The position numbers and the translations under genes were made by a program. Positions 54,877 to 63,998 of a stretch of 64,000 nt of DNA are shown piece by piece (the stretch's first letter is position 1; every line of letters starts with the position of its first letter). Below the pieces are notes generated by a model. The model ran no database searches and was not told the origin of the DNA. It saw only the letters and a program-made list of their open reading frames with translations. Source of the stretch: Vibrio algivorus (GTDB taxonomy: Bacteria; Pseudomonadota; Gammaproteobacteria; Enterobacterales; Vibrionaceae). The stretch is from positions 806,001 through 870,000 of the forward strand of contig NZ_AP018679.1 in the NCBI RefSeq assembly GCF_002218005.2, given 5' to 3'.

Positions 54877-55761
54877 TTAAGCTAATTTTTGATTAAAAAA
54901 ATCGACGGTTCTGCTCCACGCTAATTCCGCTTCTTCTTCCGCATAACGACCAGTTGAATCGTTATGAAAACCGTGTTGAGTATTAGGATAAATATATGCT
55001 TTGTAATCCACTTTTGCAGCTTTTAAATCTTGCTCATATTCAGCCCATGTCGCATTTACACGCTTATCTTCACTAGCAAACTGAATAACCAGTGGTGCGG
55101 TAATATTGGGGCGAATTGATTTTTCCGCAGGCGTGCCATAAAACGGTACCCCTGCGCTTAAATCATCGCCAATAGTTGCTGCAAGCATATTGGTAATATA
55201 GCCACCAAAACAGAAACCCACGGCACCTAATTTGCCATTACTGCGTTCACTCGATTTTAAAAACTGAGCAGCGGCAATAAAATCTTCTTCGATTTTGGCT
55301 TTATCTAGAGAGCTTTGCATTGAGCGACCTTCATCGTCATTGCCCGGGTAACCACCTAAACTGTAAAGTGCGTCTGGGGCAAATGCGATAAATCCAGCTT
55401 TGGCTAAACGGCGTGCCACATCTTCAATATAAGGATTCAAGCCACGGTTTTCATGGATCACCAAAACAACGGGAAGCTTTCCTTCTTTATTTTTTGGTTC
55501 CACATAATAGCCTCTCCCTTCCCCATAACCTTTAGGTGATGGAAAAGTTTTATAACTGCCTACAATTTCAGGATCGTTAAACGATACTTGTTCAGCTAAC
55601 GCATAATTCGGCAACAAAGCTGAAGTCAGTGTCGTCATGGTAAAACCTAAAGCAACCAAACCGCCTAAACGTGAAAAAAATTCGCGTCGGTCAATCAGTC
55701 CGTGAGCATATTCATCATACCAATCAAATGCTTCTTGTGGGATGGGCCTTGAATCCGTCAT
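54877..55761 (-). CDS. Dienelactone hydrolase-family protein with twin-arginine signal
   Basis: A 294-residue alpha/beta hydrolase. The start at 55761 has AAGGATAG upstream; the longer frame begins with GTG. The N-terminus has a short polar lead, then DRREFFSRLGGLVALGFTM, a Tat-type signal, with probable cleavage near ALA. The catalytic triad is visible: nucleophile C in GFCFGG, D in SEDKR and H in TQHGFHND. Similar exported DLH proteins (YghX-like) occur in enterobacteria; the substrate is unknown. It lies downstream of the urate cluster but a terminator separates it from puuD. Confidence 0.85.
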   Translation of the reverse strand: MTDSRPIPQEAFDWYDEYAHGLIDRREFFSRLGGLVALGFTMTTLTSALLPNYALAEQVSFNDPEIVGSYKTFPSPKGYGEGRGYYVEPKNKEGKLPVVLVIHENRGLNPYIEDVARRLAKAGFIAFAPDALYSLGGYPGNDDEGRSMQSSLDKAKIEEDFIAAAQFLKSSERSNGKLGAVGFCFGGYITNMLAATIGDDLSAGVPFYGTPAEKSIRPNITAPLVIQFASEDKRVNATWAEYEQDLKAAKVDYKAYIYPNTQHGFHNDSTGRYAEEEAELAWSRTVDFFNQKLA

Positions 55762-55874
55762 AGCTTTACTATCCTTATCTAAATGAAAGTTGGTTGTTTC
55801 TTGCACTTTGAGAATAGAACTTATTTAGTGTTTTATCTATATCATTTACATTCAGAAAAGAATTATTTGTATGA

Positions 55875-55900
55875 TAAAAAAAGGCACCACAATGGGTGCC
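55875..55900 (-). terminator. Terminator after puuD
   Basis: GGCACC and GGTGCC pair around a 6-base loop, and on the minus strand the stem is followed by a run of eight T residues, a standard rho-independent terminator. Confidence 0.8.
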
Positions 55901-55940
55901 AAATAAGTATAACAACTGAATTTAATTAAGAGAGTACTTG

Positions 55941-57203
55941 CTAGATCTTCGCACCATCGCTTACCCAATCAACCACTAATGCCCGCTCTTCATCTGTCAT
56001 CTTAGTTAAATTACCAAGTGGCATAACACGAGTCTGGACTTGTGATTGAATACGTGGTGCATTAGTTTGAATTTCTTCCGGTGTATCAAGTACAACTCCC
56101 GCTGGTGCCGTTGCAAACATATTGCTGGTAGGCGTTGCTGAGTGACATTCCACACAACGGTCATTCATGATTTTTTGTACTTGAGTAAACACTGAAGCTT
56201 CCGCAACTTCGGTACTCGCTTCATTTGTACTTGCCGTTTCTGATGCGCTATCAGTCGTAGTTGCAGCTTCTTGTTGAGCAACAGGAGCACTTGGTTCAGA
56301 TAAGCTAGGCATCTTGTTTGACGTCACAAATGCAAGACTGATCATACCCAATACCGCAACCGGTACTGCCCACGCAAACTTCTGACCACCATGACGAGTA
56401 TTAAAATAGTGACGAACTAAAATACTGAATACTGCTAAGCAAGCCAAAATCAACCAGTTATATTCCGAGCCATACGTGCTTGGAAAGTGGTTACTGATCA
56501 TAATGAACAATACTGGCAATGTTAGGTAGTTATTGTGGCGAGAACGCAATAGACCTTTGGCTGGTAGCGCAGGATCGGGTTCGGTACCATCTTCAATCGC
56601 TTTCACTAGGTTACGTTGTGCTGGCATGATAACGAAGAATACGTTACCTACCATGATAGTACCGATAATAGCACCAACATGGATGTAAGCACCACGGCCA
56701 CTAAACACTTGGCTTAAACCATAAGCAGCTCCAACAAGGCAAGCAAACAGCACAATACCTAATAGCAATGGCTTTTTACCTAATGGCGAATCACACAATA
56801 AGGTATAAATGATCCACCCACCCACTAGCGAAGCGATACCAATACCAATTGCCGTACCGACACTTAGGCCAGAGCCCGGAGCAATCAGATAAATATTGGC
56901 ATTAAGGTAGTACACTACACCAAGTAGTAACACACCAGTGATCCAAGTAAAGTAGGCTTCCCACTTAAACCAGTGTAGATTTTCTGGCATTTGAGGGGGC
57001 GCTAATTTGTATTTCTCTAGGTGATAAATACCACCGCCGTGAATGGCCCATAAATCACCAGACAAGCCAGTTTTTGGGTTAACACGGTTTAAGTTATTTT
57101 CTAACCATACAAAGTAAAATGACGCCCCAATCCACGCGATACCAACGATCATGTGAACCCAACGAATCGCGAGATTGAGCCATTCCGTAATATGCGGATC
57201 CAT
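55941..57203 (-). CDS. puuD: Membrane urate hydroxylase PuuD with cytochrome c domain
   Basis: A 420-residue inner-membrane urate dehydrogenase/hydroxylase that converts urate to 5-hydroxyisourate and passes electrons to the respiratory chain. Eight or so membrane helices (DUF989/urate oxidase N domain) are followed by an Ala/Thr/Glu-rich linker and a C-terminal cytochrome c domain with CVECH and the distal methionine region. The start at 57203 has AAGGAGA upstream; the longer frame (57275) has none. It lies at the end of the puuE-uraD-allA-puuD gene run. Confidence 0.92.
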   Translation of the reverse strand: MDPHITEWLNLAIRWVHMIVGIAWIGASFYFVWLENNLNRVNPKTGLSGDLWAIHGGGIYHLEKYKLAPPQMPENLHWFKWEAYFTWITGVLLLGVVYYLNANIYLIAPGSGLSVGTAIGIGIASLVGGWIIYTLLCDSPLGKKPLLLGIVLFACLVGAAYGLSQVFSGRGAYIHVGAIIGTIMVGNVFFVIMPAQRNLVKAIEDGTEPDPALPAKGLLRSRHNNYLTLPVLFIMISNHFPSTYGSEYNWLILACLAVFSILVRHYFNTRHGGQKFAWAVPVAVLGMISLAFVTSNKMPSLSEPSAPVAQQEAATTTDSASETASTNEASTEVAEASVFTQVQKIMNDRCVECHSATPTSNMFATAPAGVVLDTPEEIQTNAPRIQSQVQTRVMPLGNLTKMTDEERALVVDWVSDGAKI

Positions 57204-57317
57204 AATTTTCTCCTTAAACTGTTCCTTGTCTAGAGCATACGTAACCGGGATATGGTGAACCGGTATGCTCTTCAATAGACGGCTAAATAATCAACAACCT
57301 ATTTGCGATAAATTTGT

Positions 57318-57851
57318 TTAATTCACACTCGGTAAATTATCCAATGACAAAATAATTTCTGTTGATTGTTCAAAGTACACTTCATCACAGTTATTGCCTT
57401 CACCAGCACGATCAATAATTAAGAATTGATCATCTGGTTGCAATGCAAGCACTGGATGGTGCCAAACCCCTTTGTGATAATTGACACCTTGACGACCATT
57501 GCTTAAAAATGCTCTCAACGCTTGTGGCTGCAAATCTTCTCCTTTCTCAGCCACCACAATTAAATATGGGTGACCAAGAAGTGGAATAAATGCTTGAGAG
57601 CCCAAAGGATGACGTTCCATCATTTGGATATTCAATGGGTACGTTAAAGGGGTTGCCTGAAAAATACTGATGATGGGTTCACCACCGTTATCTGCCACAT
57701 CCACGTCTGCCATACGGTGATAGCGTCTTGTTGAGCCATTGTTGATCATAAAGTAATCGCTGACTTCTTTATCAATCACATCGCCAAAAGGTTTAAATGC
57801 CTCTTTGGTTAATGGTTCAACTTTAAGTGAAATTGCGGTGTCTACAGTCAT
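57318..57851 (-). CDS. allA: Ureidoglycolate lyase AllA
   Basis: A 177-residue cupin-like enzyme splitting ureidoglycolate to glyoxylate and urea. Family motifs: EAFKPFGDVID, HPLGSQAFIPL, KGVWHHPVLAL and GNNCDE. The gene start has AAGGGATATC upstream. Its presence implies that allantoate is degraded by allantoicase, for which I see no gene here. Confidence 0.92.
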   Translation of the reverse strand: MTVDTAISLKVEPLTKEAFKPFGDVIDKEVSDYFMINNGSTRRYHRMADVDVADNGGEPIISIFQATPLTYPLNIQMMERHPLGSQAFIPLLGHPYLIVVAEKGEDLQPQALRAFLSNGRQGVNYHKGVWHHPVLALQPDDQFLIIDRAGEGNNCDEVYFEQSTEIILSLDNLPSVN

Positions 57852-58000
57852 GATATCCCTTCCGTTCTTTTATGCTCTATTGAGCCCTATTGTATTAACC
57901 TCAATACTATTCAATACCGCTAAATAGCGTTGAGTATGGGCACAGACAGTCCTCATTCCCTTTTATGATTTACATGTCTTCCGCTTTATATATTTGTTTG

Positions 58001-58516
58001 TTACATGTCTTGAAGCCGAAACGAAGCGATCTTATTGATCTGTGCAATCGCAGTTGCAAATTCCGTTTCTTTATCGTTGTTAATTCTCTCAGCAAATGAT
58101 GCCAAGATTTGGTGACGGTTCGCCCCTTTTACCGCCATGATAAAAGGGAACTCAAAACGAGCTTTGTATCGCTCATTAAAATCGGTAAATTGTTCAAACT
58201 CTTCTGGCGTACATTGGCTAATACCCGCCCCAGCTTGCTCTGAAGTCGATGCTGCGGTTAACTCACCATTTACTGCAGCTTTGCCAGCTAAATCTGGGTG
58301 AGCATTAATAAGGTCAAGCTGCTCTTGAGGATTGGCATCTAGCATAGTTTGAGACATTGCTGTATGCAGCTTTTCAATCTGATCAAAAGAAGAATCCAGA
58401 CCTTTATCAAAAGTACGCTCAGCAACCCAAGGACTGTGTTCATAAATATCAGCAAAGGTTTCGACAAATTCTGCTTTGGTCATTTGGCTTGGTTGGCAAG
58501 TTTTAAATAGAGTCAC
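58001..58516 (-). CDS. uraD: OHCU decarboxylase UraD
   Basis: A roughly 171-residue helical enzyme that decarboxylates 2-oxo-4-hydroxy-4-carboxy-5-ureidoimidazoline to (S)-allantoin. The catalytic His lies in LDLINAHPDLAGKAAV, and the family text EHSPWVAERTF, LTAASTSEQAGAGISQCTPEE and FPFIMAVKG is present. I favour the GTG start at 58516 with GAAGGAAC before it; a longer frame begins at 58549. It directly follows puuE. Confidence 0.9.
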   Translation of the reverse strand: MTLFKTCQPSQMTKAEFVETFADIYEHSPWVAERTFDKGLDSSFDQIEKLHTAMSQTMLDANPQEQLDLINAHPDLAGKAAVNGELTAASTSEQAGAGISQCTPEEFEQFTDFNERYKARFEFPFIMAVKGANRHQILASFAERINNDKETEFATAIAQINKIASFRLQDM

Positions 58517-58549
58517 GGTTCCTTCCTTATATAATTTTATGAATACCAA

Positions 58550-59470
58550 TTACTTAACAAGATCAGGGTGTGGATGACATTCATGCCAGTGTTTAGCGAT
58601 ATCTAAACGGCGGCACACCCACACCTTGTCATGCTGTTGCACATATTCCATAAAGCGTTTTAAGCCTTGAATACGACCTGGACGACCAATCAAACGACAA
58701 TGCAGACCAACAGACATCATTTTTGGAGTTTCTGCACCTTCTTCATACAAGGTATCAAAGGCATCTTTTAAATATTGAAAGAATTGCTCACCAGTGTGAA
58801 AACCTTGATTAGTCGCAAAACGCATGTCATTCACATCAAGCGTATAAGGGATCACCAGTTGAGGTTTCGGGCCTTCGGTATGCCAATATGGAAGGTCATC
58901 ATCATAGGCATCCGAGTCATATAAGAAACCACCTTCTTCGGCCACCAGCTTACGAGTATTTACGCCATTACGGCCAGTGTACCAACCATACGGACGTTCA
59001 CCTGTGATTTCCTTAATCACATTGATCGCTTTTTGCATGTGTTCACGCTCGGTATCAATGTCAATCTTGTGGTAATCCAACCAACGGTAACCATGGCTGC
59101 AAATTTCATGCCCAGCATTTACCATTTCTTTAATGACTTCAGGATGACGCTCGGCTGCCATACCGACAACAAAAGCGGTCAGTGGGTAGTTAAATTGCTC
59201 AAACAACTTCAGAATACGCCAAACACCTGCTCGACTACCGTACTCATAAATAGATTCCATACTAATATGACGAGCATTAGGGAAAGGCTGTGCACCAATG
59301 ATTTCAGAAAGAAACGCTTCTGATTCATCATCACCATGTAAGGTACAGCGTTCACCACCTTCTTCGTAGTTCAACACAAATGAAACCGCTACTCGAGCCT
59401 CGTTCGGCCACTGAGCATCAGGCAAATCTTTTCCATACCCGATTAAATTGCGTGGATACTCACTACCCAT
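58550..59470 (-). CDS. puuE: Allantoinase PuuE (polysaccharide-deacetylase fold)
   Basis: A 306-residue metal-independent allantoinase that hydrolyses (S)-allantoin to allantoate. It has the NodB-like fold with PuuE-specific text YPRNLIGYG, AVSFVLNYEEGGE, AGHEICSHGYRWLDYH and GWYTGRNGVNTRKLV. The length fits the family. First gene of the minus-strand run, with AAAAGGAGA before the ATG. Confidence 0.93.
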   Translation of the reverse strand: MGSEYPRNLIGYGKDLPDAQWPNEARVAVSFVLNYEEGGERCTLHGDDESEAFLSEIIGAQPFPNARHISMESIYEYGSRAGVWRILKLFEQFNYPLTAFVVGMAAERHPEVIKEMVNAGHEICSHGYRWLDYHKIDIDTEREHMQKAINVIKEITGERPYGWYTGRNGVNTRKLVAEEGGFLYDSDAYDDDLPYWHTEGPKPQLVIPYTLDVNDMRFATNQGFHTGEQFFQYLKDAFDTLYEEGAETPKMMSVGLHCRLIGRPGRIQGLKRFMEYVQQHDKVWVCRRLDIAKHWHECHPHPDLVK

Positions 59471-60015
59471 GAACTTCTCCTTTTAGTGTCATCCTTGAAT
59501 ACTTTATTCTTCGTACTTAAAGTTGCAGCTTTCATTCGCTCCACTGCCACTCTAATTACTTTAGGTATCATTAATCTGAATTAAATTCGTACACATTAAA
59601 AGTATACAACCTAAACCAGAAAACAGCCCTGAACATTTGTTTTATTGATTGTATACAATTATTAAAACATGGCAAATATTTTTATTCACAACATGTTAAC
59701 CTGCGCACTATTTTAAGCCCAAAACAAAATTAAACTGACTTTTAAGTCAAGAATATTAAACTTTTTTTTACTAGATGATGAAAACCTACAGATTAAAAAA
59801 TTTATATTTAAAATCATTAAATTATAAATATATTATGAAGTTCTCATTCACCTCAACACATGATCTAGTGCCAATTTTTTAAGCTCTCACCTTTACGGAA
59901 CACAATGTTGTGTACATAATCAACTTCAAGTGATCACATTTTTATAACAAAATATTTTTCACTCACTCAGCATTAACTAACCATTTATTTTAACAATCAA
60001 GAAGCAGAGCTAATT
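59471..60015. promoter_or_regulatory. Divergent control region of the urate cluster
   Basis: A 545-bp AT-rich gap between puuE and uraH. It holds the palindrome TTGTATACAA at 59649-59658, a related AGTATACAAC at 59601-59610, and TTGTGTACATAA around 59908-59919. The repeated GTATAC/GTGTAC core suggests binding sites of one dimeric regulator controlling both directions. No gene is supported in the gap. Confidence 0.55.
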
Positions 60016-60369
60016 ATGGGAAAACTGACAACACATGTTTTGGATACGGCAAATGGATTGCCGGGCTGCGATATTCAGGTCGAACTCTTTCGCATCACTG
60101 AACAAGGGGCACAAAAAATCAAAACCGTCGCCACCAACTTTGATGGAAGAACCGATTCACCTTTATTAGAAGGTGCCGATTTTGAAGTGGGTAAATACGA
60201 GCTTATTTTCCACACCGCAAGCTACTTTAAGCAAAAAGGGGTAACGCTGGATGAAGTGCCATTTCTGGATGATATTTCAATCCGCTTTGGTATCAACGAT
60301 CAAGACAGCCACTACCATGTGCCGCTACTTTGCTCCCCTTACAGTTTCTCAACCTATCGCGGTAGCTAA
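60016..60369 (+). CDS. uraH: 5-hydroxyisourate hydrolase (transthyretin-like)
   Basis: A 117-residue transthyretin-like protein hydrolysing 5-hydroxyisourate to OHCU, the step between PuuD and UraD. The family signatures LTTHVLDTANGLPG (catalytic His), NFDGRTDSPLL (catalytic Arg) and the C-terminal YRGS tetrapeptide are complete. No signal peptide. The gene is divergent from puuE and followed by the purine permease. Confidence 0.95.
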   Translation: MGKLTTHVLDTANGLPGCDIQVELFRITEQGAQKIKTVATNFDGRTDSPLLEGADFEVGKYELIFHTASYFKQKGVTLDEVPFLDDISIRFGINDQDSHYHVPLLCSPYSFSTYRGS

Positions 60370-60461
60370 TTTTCGCTGCCAACATACATTCAACATAGTG
60401 CCAGTTAGCTGTCGGCACTCGTTTAACTTGGGTAATTTATAACTTTCGCATGGAGAGCAGG

Positions 60462-61856
60462 ATGTCCTCCAAGGCCCCCTCTACAAGGAAAAGTACAGTG
60501 GAAAATTCAAACAGCGAAACCTTAACCACAAATCAGAGCGAGCAATCCAACCAAAACTCAGGGCTACTCGAACGTTGGTTTAAACTCAAAGAACATGGCA
60601 CGACCGTTAAGTCTGAAATCATTGGAGGCTTAACCACCTTTGCCACCATGGCCTACATCATATTTGTTAATCCATCGATTATGGCGACTTCTGGTATGGA
60701 TGCAGGCGCGCTATTTGTGGCAACTTGTATCGGGGCAGCAATTGGCACCCTATTAATGGCATTTTATGCTAATTGGCCTGTAGGTCTGGCACCAGGTATG
60801 GGGTTGAATGCATTTTTTGCTTTTACCGTCGTTGGTGAAATGGGTTATAGCTGGCAAGTCGCACTAGGCGCAGTATTCATTTCAAGTGTGCTATTTGTTG
60901 CCATGAGTTACAGCAGCTTGCGCGAATGGATTATTGATAGTATTCCGCACAGTTTACGCTACTCAATGACCGCTGGTGTCGGACTATTCCTTGGTCTGAT
61001 TGGCTTAAAAACTGCAGGTATTGTAGTCGAAAGCCCTGCAACACTAGTCTCGCTTGGCGACTTCACTCAACCTAGCGCAGTATTAGCGGCACTATGCTTT
61101 TTAATCATCAGTGTACTGAGCGAGCGTAAGATATTCGGCGCGGTATTAATTGGTATTTTCAGCGTCACCATGATTGGTTTTTTCATGGGTATCGTCGAGT
61201 ACAATGGTATTTTTGATACCCCACCTAGCCTAGCACCAACCTTTATGGCTATGGATATTTCAGGTGCATTAGAAATTTCAATGATCAGCGTTATTTTGGC
61301 TTTCTTATTCGTTAACATGTTCGATACTGCTGGTACTCTAATGGGCGTAGCGCAACGTGCCAACCTGATGAATAAAAACACAGGGAAAATTAAAGATCTA
61401 CGTAAAGCTTTAAAAGCAGACAGTGTGGCGAGCGTTGCTGGCGCTTGTGTAGGTTGTCCACCCGTGACCAGTTATGTAGAAAGTGCAGCAGGCGTTGAAG
61501 CTGGTGCTCGAACCGGTCTTTCCTCTGTAGTGGTTGGCTTATTGTTTATTGCGGCAATCTTTGTATCACCACTGGCCGGCATGATCCCAGGTTACGCTAC
61601 TGCGGGCGCATTAATTTATGTCGCGTTTGTAATGATGAGCAGCATGCAACACATTAAGTGGAACGACTTCACCGACGCTGCCCCTGCTGCCATCACAGCA
61701 TTAATGATGCCACTAACCTTCTCGATTGCTAATGGTATTGCGCTAGGCTTTATTACCTACACAGTATTAAAAGTCGCAACCGGAAAACAAAAAGATGTCT
61801 CAATTTGTATGTACGCATTAACGGCAGTCTTTGTGGCTAAATTGATTTTTATGTAA
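60462..61856 (+). CDS. NCS2 purine permease, AzgA/PbuG type
   Basis: A 464-residue permease with about 12-14 membrane segments. AzgA-like motifs: EIIGGLTTFATMAYIIFVNP, GLAPGMGLNAFFAF, FVNMFDTAGTLMGVA and the SYVESAAGVEAGARTGLSS loop. AzgA proteins take up hypoxanthine, guanine and adenine by proton symport; next to urate genes, import of an oxidisable purine is likely. The start is set at 60462, with GGAG upstream; an ATG four codons earlier is possible. A soluble Ser/Asn-rich tail of about 35 residues leads. Confidence 0.9.
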   Translation: MSSKAPSTRKSTVENSNSETLTTNQSEQSNQNSGLLERWFKLKEHGTTVKSEIIGGLTTFATMAYIIFVNPSIMATSGMDAGALFVATCIGAAIGTLLMAFYANWPVGLAPGMGLNAFFAFTVVGEMGYSWQVALGAVFISSVLFVAMSYSSLREWIIDSIPHSLRYSMTAGVGLFLGLIGLKTAGIVVESPATLVSLGDFTQPSAVLAALCFLIISVLSERKIFGAVLIGIFSVTMIGFFMGIVEYNGIFDTPPSLAPTFMAMDISGALEISMISVILAFLFVNMFDTAGTLMGVAQRANLMNKNTGKIKDLRKALKADSVASVAGACVGCPPVTSYVESAAGVEAGARTGLSSVVVGLLFIAAIFVSPLAGMIPGYATAGALIYVAFVMMSSMQHIKWNDFTDAAPAAITALMMPLTFSIANGIALGFITYTVLKVATGKQKDVSICMYALTAVFVAKLIFM

Positions 61857-61882
61857 AAAGCCATACATTATTGAAACCAATT

Positions 61883-61923
61883 AAAGCCAGTAGTGTGGAT
61901 TCCATACTACTGGCTTTTTTTAT
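61883..61923 (+). terminator. Terminator after the purine permease
   Basis: AAAGCCAGTAGTGTGGA pairs with TCCATACTACTGGCTTT (one mismatch) and is followed by a T-run. Confidence 0.9.
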
Positions 61924-62066
61924 TGTTCCAAGTTGGTTTCTAACCCAATAAATCACTATCAATAGGAAAGTTTTTTTATAATTTCAAACTCCTATCCATG
62001 AAGAAATTAGCGTTCCCATGATGCAACCAAAATATATAGAAATTTAAAAGTAAGATAAGATTAATT

Positions 62067-62199
62067 TTAAAAACCATCGACACCTAAATCTTTTTGTAAG
62101 TGCTCTGGAATTTTAGAAACATCAATTTCCGAACCTCCTTTATTTAAAACAGGGAATTCAAAACATAATTTACAAAATATTGAATAGATTAATTTCATA
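62067..62199 (-). pseudogene. Small gene with homopolymer frameshift, unknown function
   Basis: On the minus strand AAGGTGGTT precedes ATG 62199, which opens MKLIYSIFCKLCF and then stops at TGA after a run of five T. In the adjacent frame the text continues EFPVLNKGGSEIDVSKIPEHL...DLGVDGF to TAA at 62067-62069. Removing one T would give a 43-residue protein. The end (IPEHLQKDLGV) recalls the tail of DUF1127 proteins, but only loosely. It is divergent from the LysR gene. Frameshift mutation, sequence error and slippery translation are all possible. Confidence 0.4.
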
Positions 62200-62330
62200 C
62201 CAACCACCTTTAAAATTAATTAGCTAGTTATCATTGATTATTATTAAACTTTAGAATAAGTTTAATGCCATTAATTCTTGTCACCAATGTGTTTCTACTA
62301 AACACATTGTTACCGTGAAGGAACAATTAA

Positions 62331-63206
62331 ATGATTGATTCATATATTGAATTACTAACTTTTTCATTAGTATGTAAAACGCTATCGATCACAGAAGCGG
62401 CAAAGGAGCTAAACAAATCCAAAGCTCATGTGAGCCGTCAACTATCTAATCTAGAAAAGAGAATAGGCACGACGTTGTTTTACCGAACCACTCGGAGTCT
62501 TACATTAACTGAGAATGGATTGGCACTTAAAGATGATGCTCTTTCATTATTAAATATGTCAAAAAACCTAGACTATAAAGCCTATACAGTCTCTCAAGAA
62601 ATATCAGGACGGTTTTGTATTACTATCCCAACATCGATTGCCACATCGATATTCCCACTAATCATTTTAAATTTAAAACAGCAGTTTCCTAAAATAACAT
62701 TTGAAATCATTGTTAGTAATAATGTAGAACCATTGTTAGATAAAAAAATTGATATGGGGATAAGGCTTGGTATTACCAGTGATGAATTAATCGCACATAA
62801 AGTAGGTGAGTATCAAACTATTTTGGTTTCATCTAACAAGAGCGATGAGAATAAAGAAAACAAAGATTTAACTCTCATCATTGATTCTTTTTCATCTAAA
62901 GGCAGGCTTTATATAAGTAGTATAAATAAAGAAATCAACATCAATGAATTTAAAGACGTTATTTTTGTCAATGAAACCGCTACTCAGCTGTCTTTAATTC
63001 AAAATGGGCTAGGAGTTGGGTTGGTTCCTTCATTTGTACTTTCTGGTATCGGGCAGTCTAATTTATTTCGAATTCGCTCGGAGTATTGCAGCAAGCCTAT
63101 CGAAGCTTATATTACTTATCCATATCAAACGCCATTACCAGAAAAACTAGCAGCTGTATCCGCTTTCCTAAGAGAGGAACTACATCGATACATGAATAAC
63201 AAATAA
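62331..63206 (+). CDS. LysR-family transcriptional regulator
   Basis: A 291-residue regulator. The winged HTH covers about 5-65 (SITEAAKELNKSKAHVSRQLSNLEKRIGTTLFYRTTRSLTLTENG region), followed by the periplasmic-binding-like effector domain (about 90-285). It belongs to the CrgA-like group by the RTTRSLTLT text. The target is unknown; the only divergent neighbour is the small frameshifted gene. GAAGGAAC precedes the start. Confidence 0.88.
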   Translation: MIDSYIELLTFSLVCKTLSITEAAKELNKSKAHVSRQLSNLEKRIGTTLFYRTTRSLTLTENGLALKDDALSLLNMSKNLDYKAYTVSQEISGRFCITIPTSIATSIFPLIILNLKQQFPKITFEIIVSNNVEPLLDKKIDMGIRLGITSDELIAHKVGEYQTILVSSNKSDENKENKDLTLIIDSFSSKGRLYISSINKEININEFKDVIFVNETATQLSLIQNGLGVGLVPSFVLSGIGQSNLFRIRSEYCSKPIEAYITYPYQTPLPEKLAAVSAFLREELHRYMNNK

Positions 63207-63688
63207 ATAACCTCAGCTGCGGATAACTAGAAGTCACTCAATACAGCACTTTAGACGTCTAACTTCGTTAAAATCAACGCAATAGGCCAGCTATTGACTT
63301 ATGATTTTGCCTTGTTATCCATCCCAAATTGCAGCATTGAGAGAAAGTCATCAATCCTAGATACCTGACAGATATTTTTATCACTTTTATATCAGTGAGT
63401 TAGGTTAATTATTGTGACACTCTTATCCGAAGCTGAGGTTAAATACCAGTATGAGACGAGTGATGTCTTTCTCGAATACAACGTAAAATATCGTTTTTGT
63501 TGGCATGCTCTACCAAAAATGATTATTGCTACACTGGTGGTAGCTGAATCCTAACCAAAATCCAACCTACTTCAAACAATTTACTTATGATCTCACCCAC
63601 CCACCAAAAAATTGATCCAAATCAAATTTGACCAACAAAAGCTGACGTAAGTTAACAACATGTTAATCACTTCATAAGAGGGAAGTAT
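63207..63688. other. Intergenic stretch, nothing recognised
   Basis: About 480 bases without a supported gene, RNA or strong hairpin. Confidence 0.4.
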
Positions 63689-63880
63689 ATGAAGCTAAAG
63701 CAATGTGAAAGGTGTTACACAGACGTATGCTTAGATGGAAAATGGTTTCATCACGATCACTTAACCACCAAAGCCTACATGCTAAAAGGTGGACTAAATC
63801 ACGAAGTTGAGTTAGCCAAAATGCCGACAACAGAAGATGAACTAATCGAACTCATCAATCATTCTACTCGATTGAACTAA
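63689..63880 (+). CDS. Small Cys/His-containing hypothetical protein
   Basis: A 63-residue protein with CERCYTDVC followed by FHHDHL, a possible small metal-binding unit (C6, C9, C14 and a histidine group). A strong AGAGGGAAG site precedes the ATG, which supports a real gene. The rest is acidic and helical. I do not recognise the family. Confidence 0.6.
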   Translation: MKLKQCERCYTDVCLDGKWFHHDHLTTKAYMLKGGLNHEVELAKMPTTEDELIELINHSTRLN

Positions 63881-63962
63881 CACCGATTCATTATGATGTT
63901 ATACCCACATAACTTGAAGATGCAGAGTTCACTTGGGCATCGTTAAAAATGCTGATACAACT

Positions 63963-63998
63963 AAGCCAACTTAGGTATATCTAGTTGGCTTTTTTTTG
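63963..63998 (+). terminator. Rho-independent terminator at the right edge
   Basis: AAGCCAACT and AGTTGGCTT pair around a 10-base loop followed by eight or more T residues, about 80 bases after the small hypothetical gene. Confidence 0.85.
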
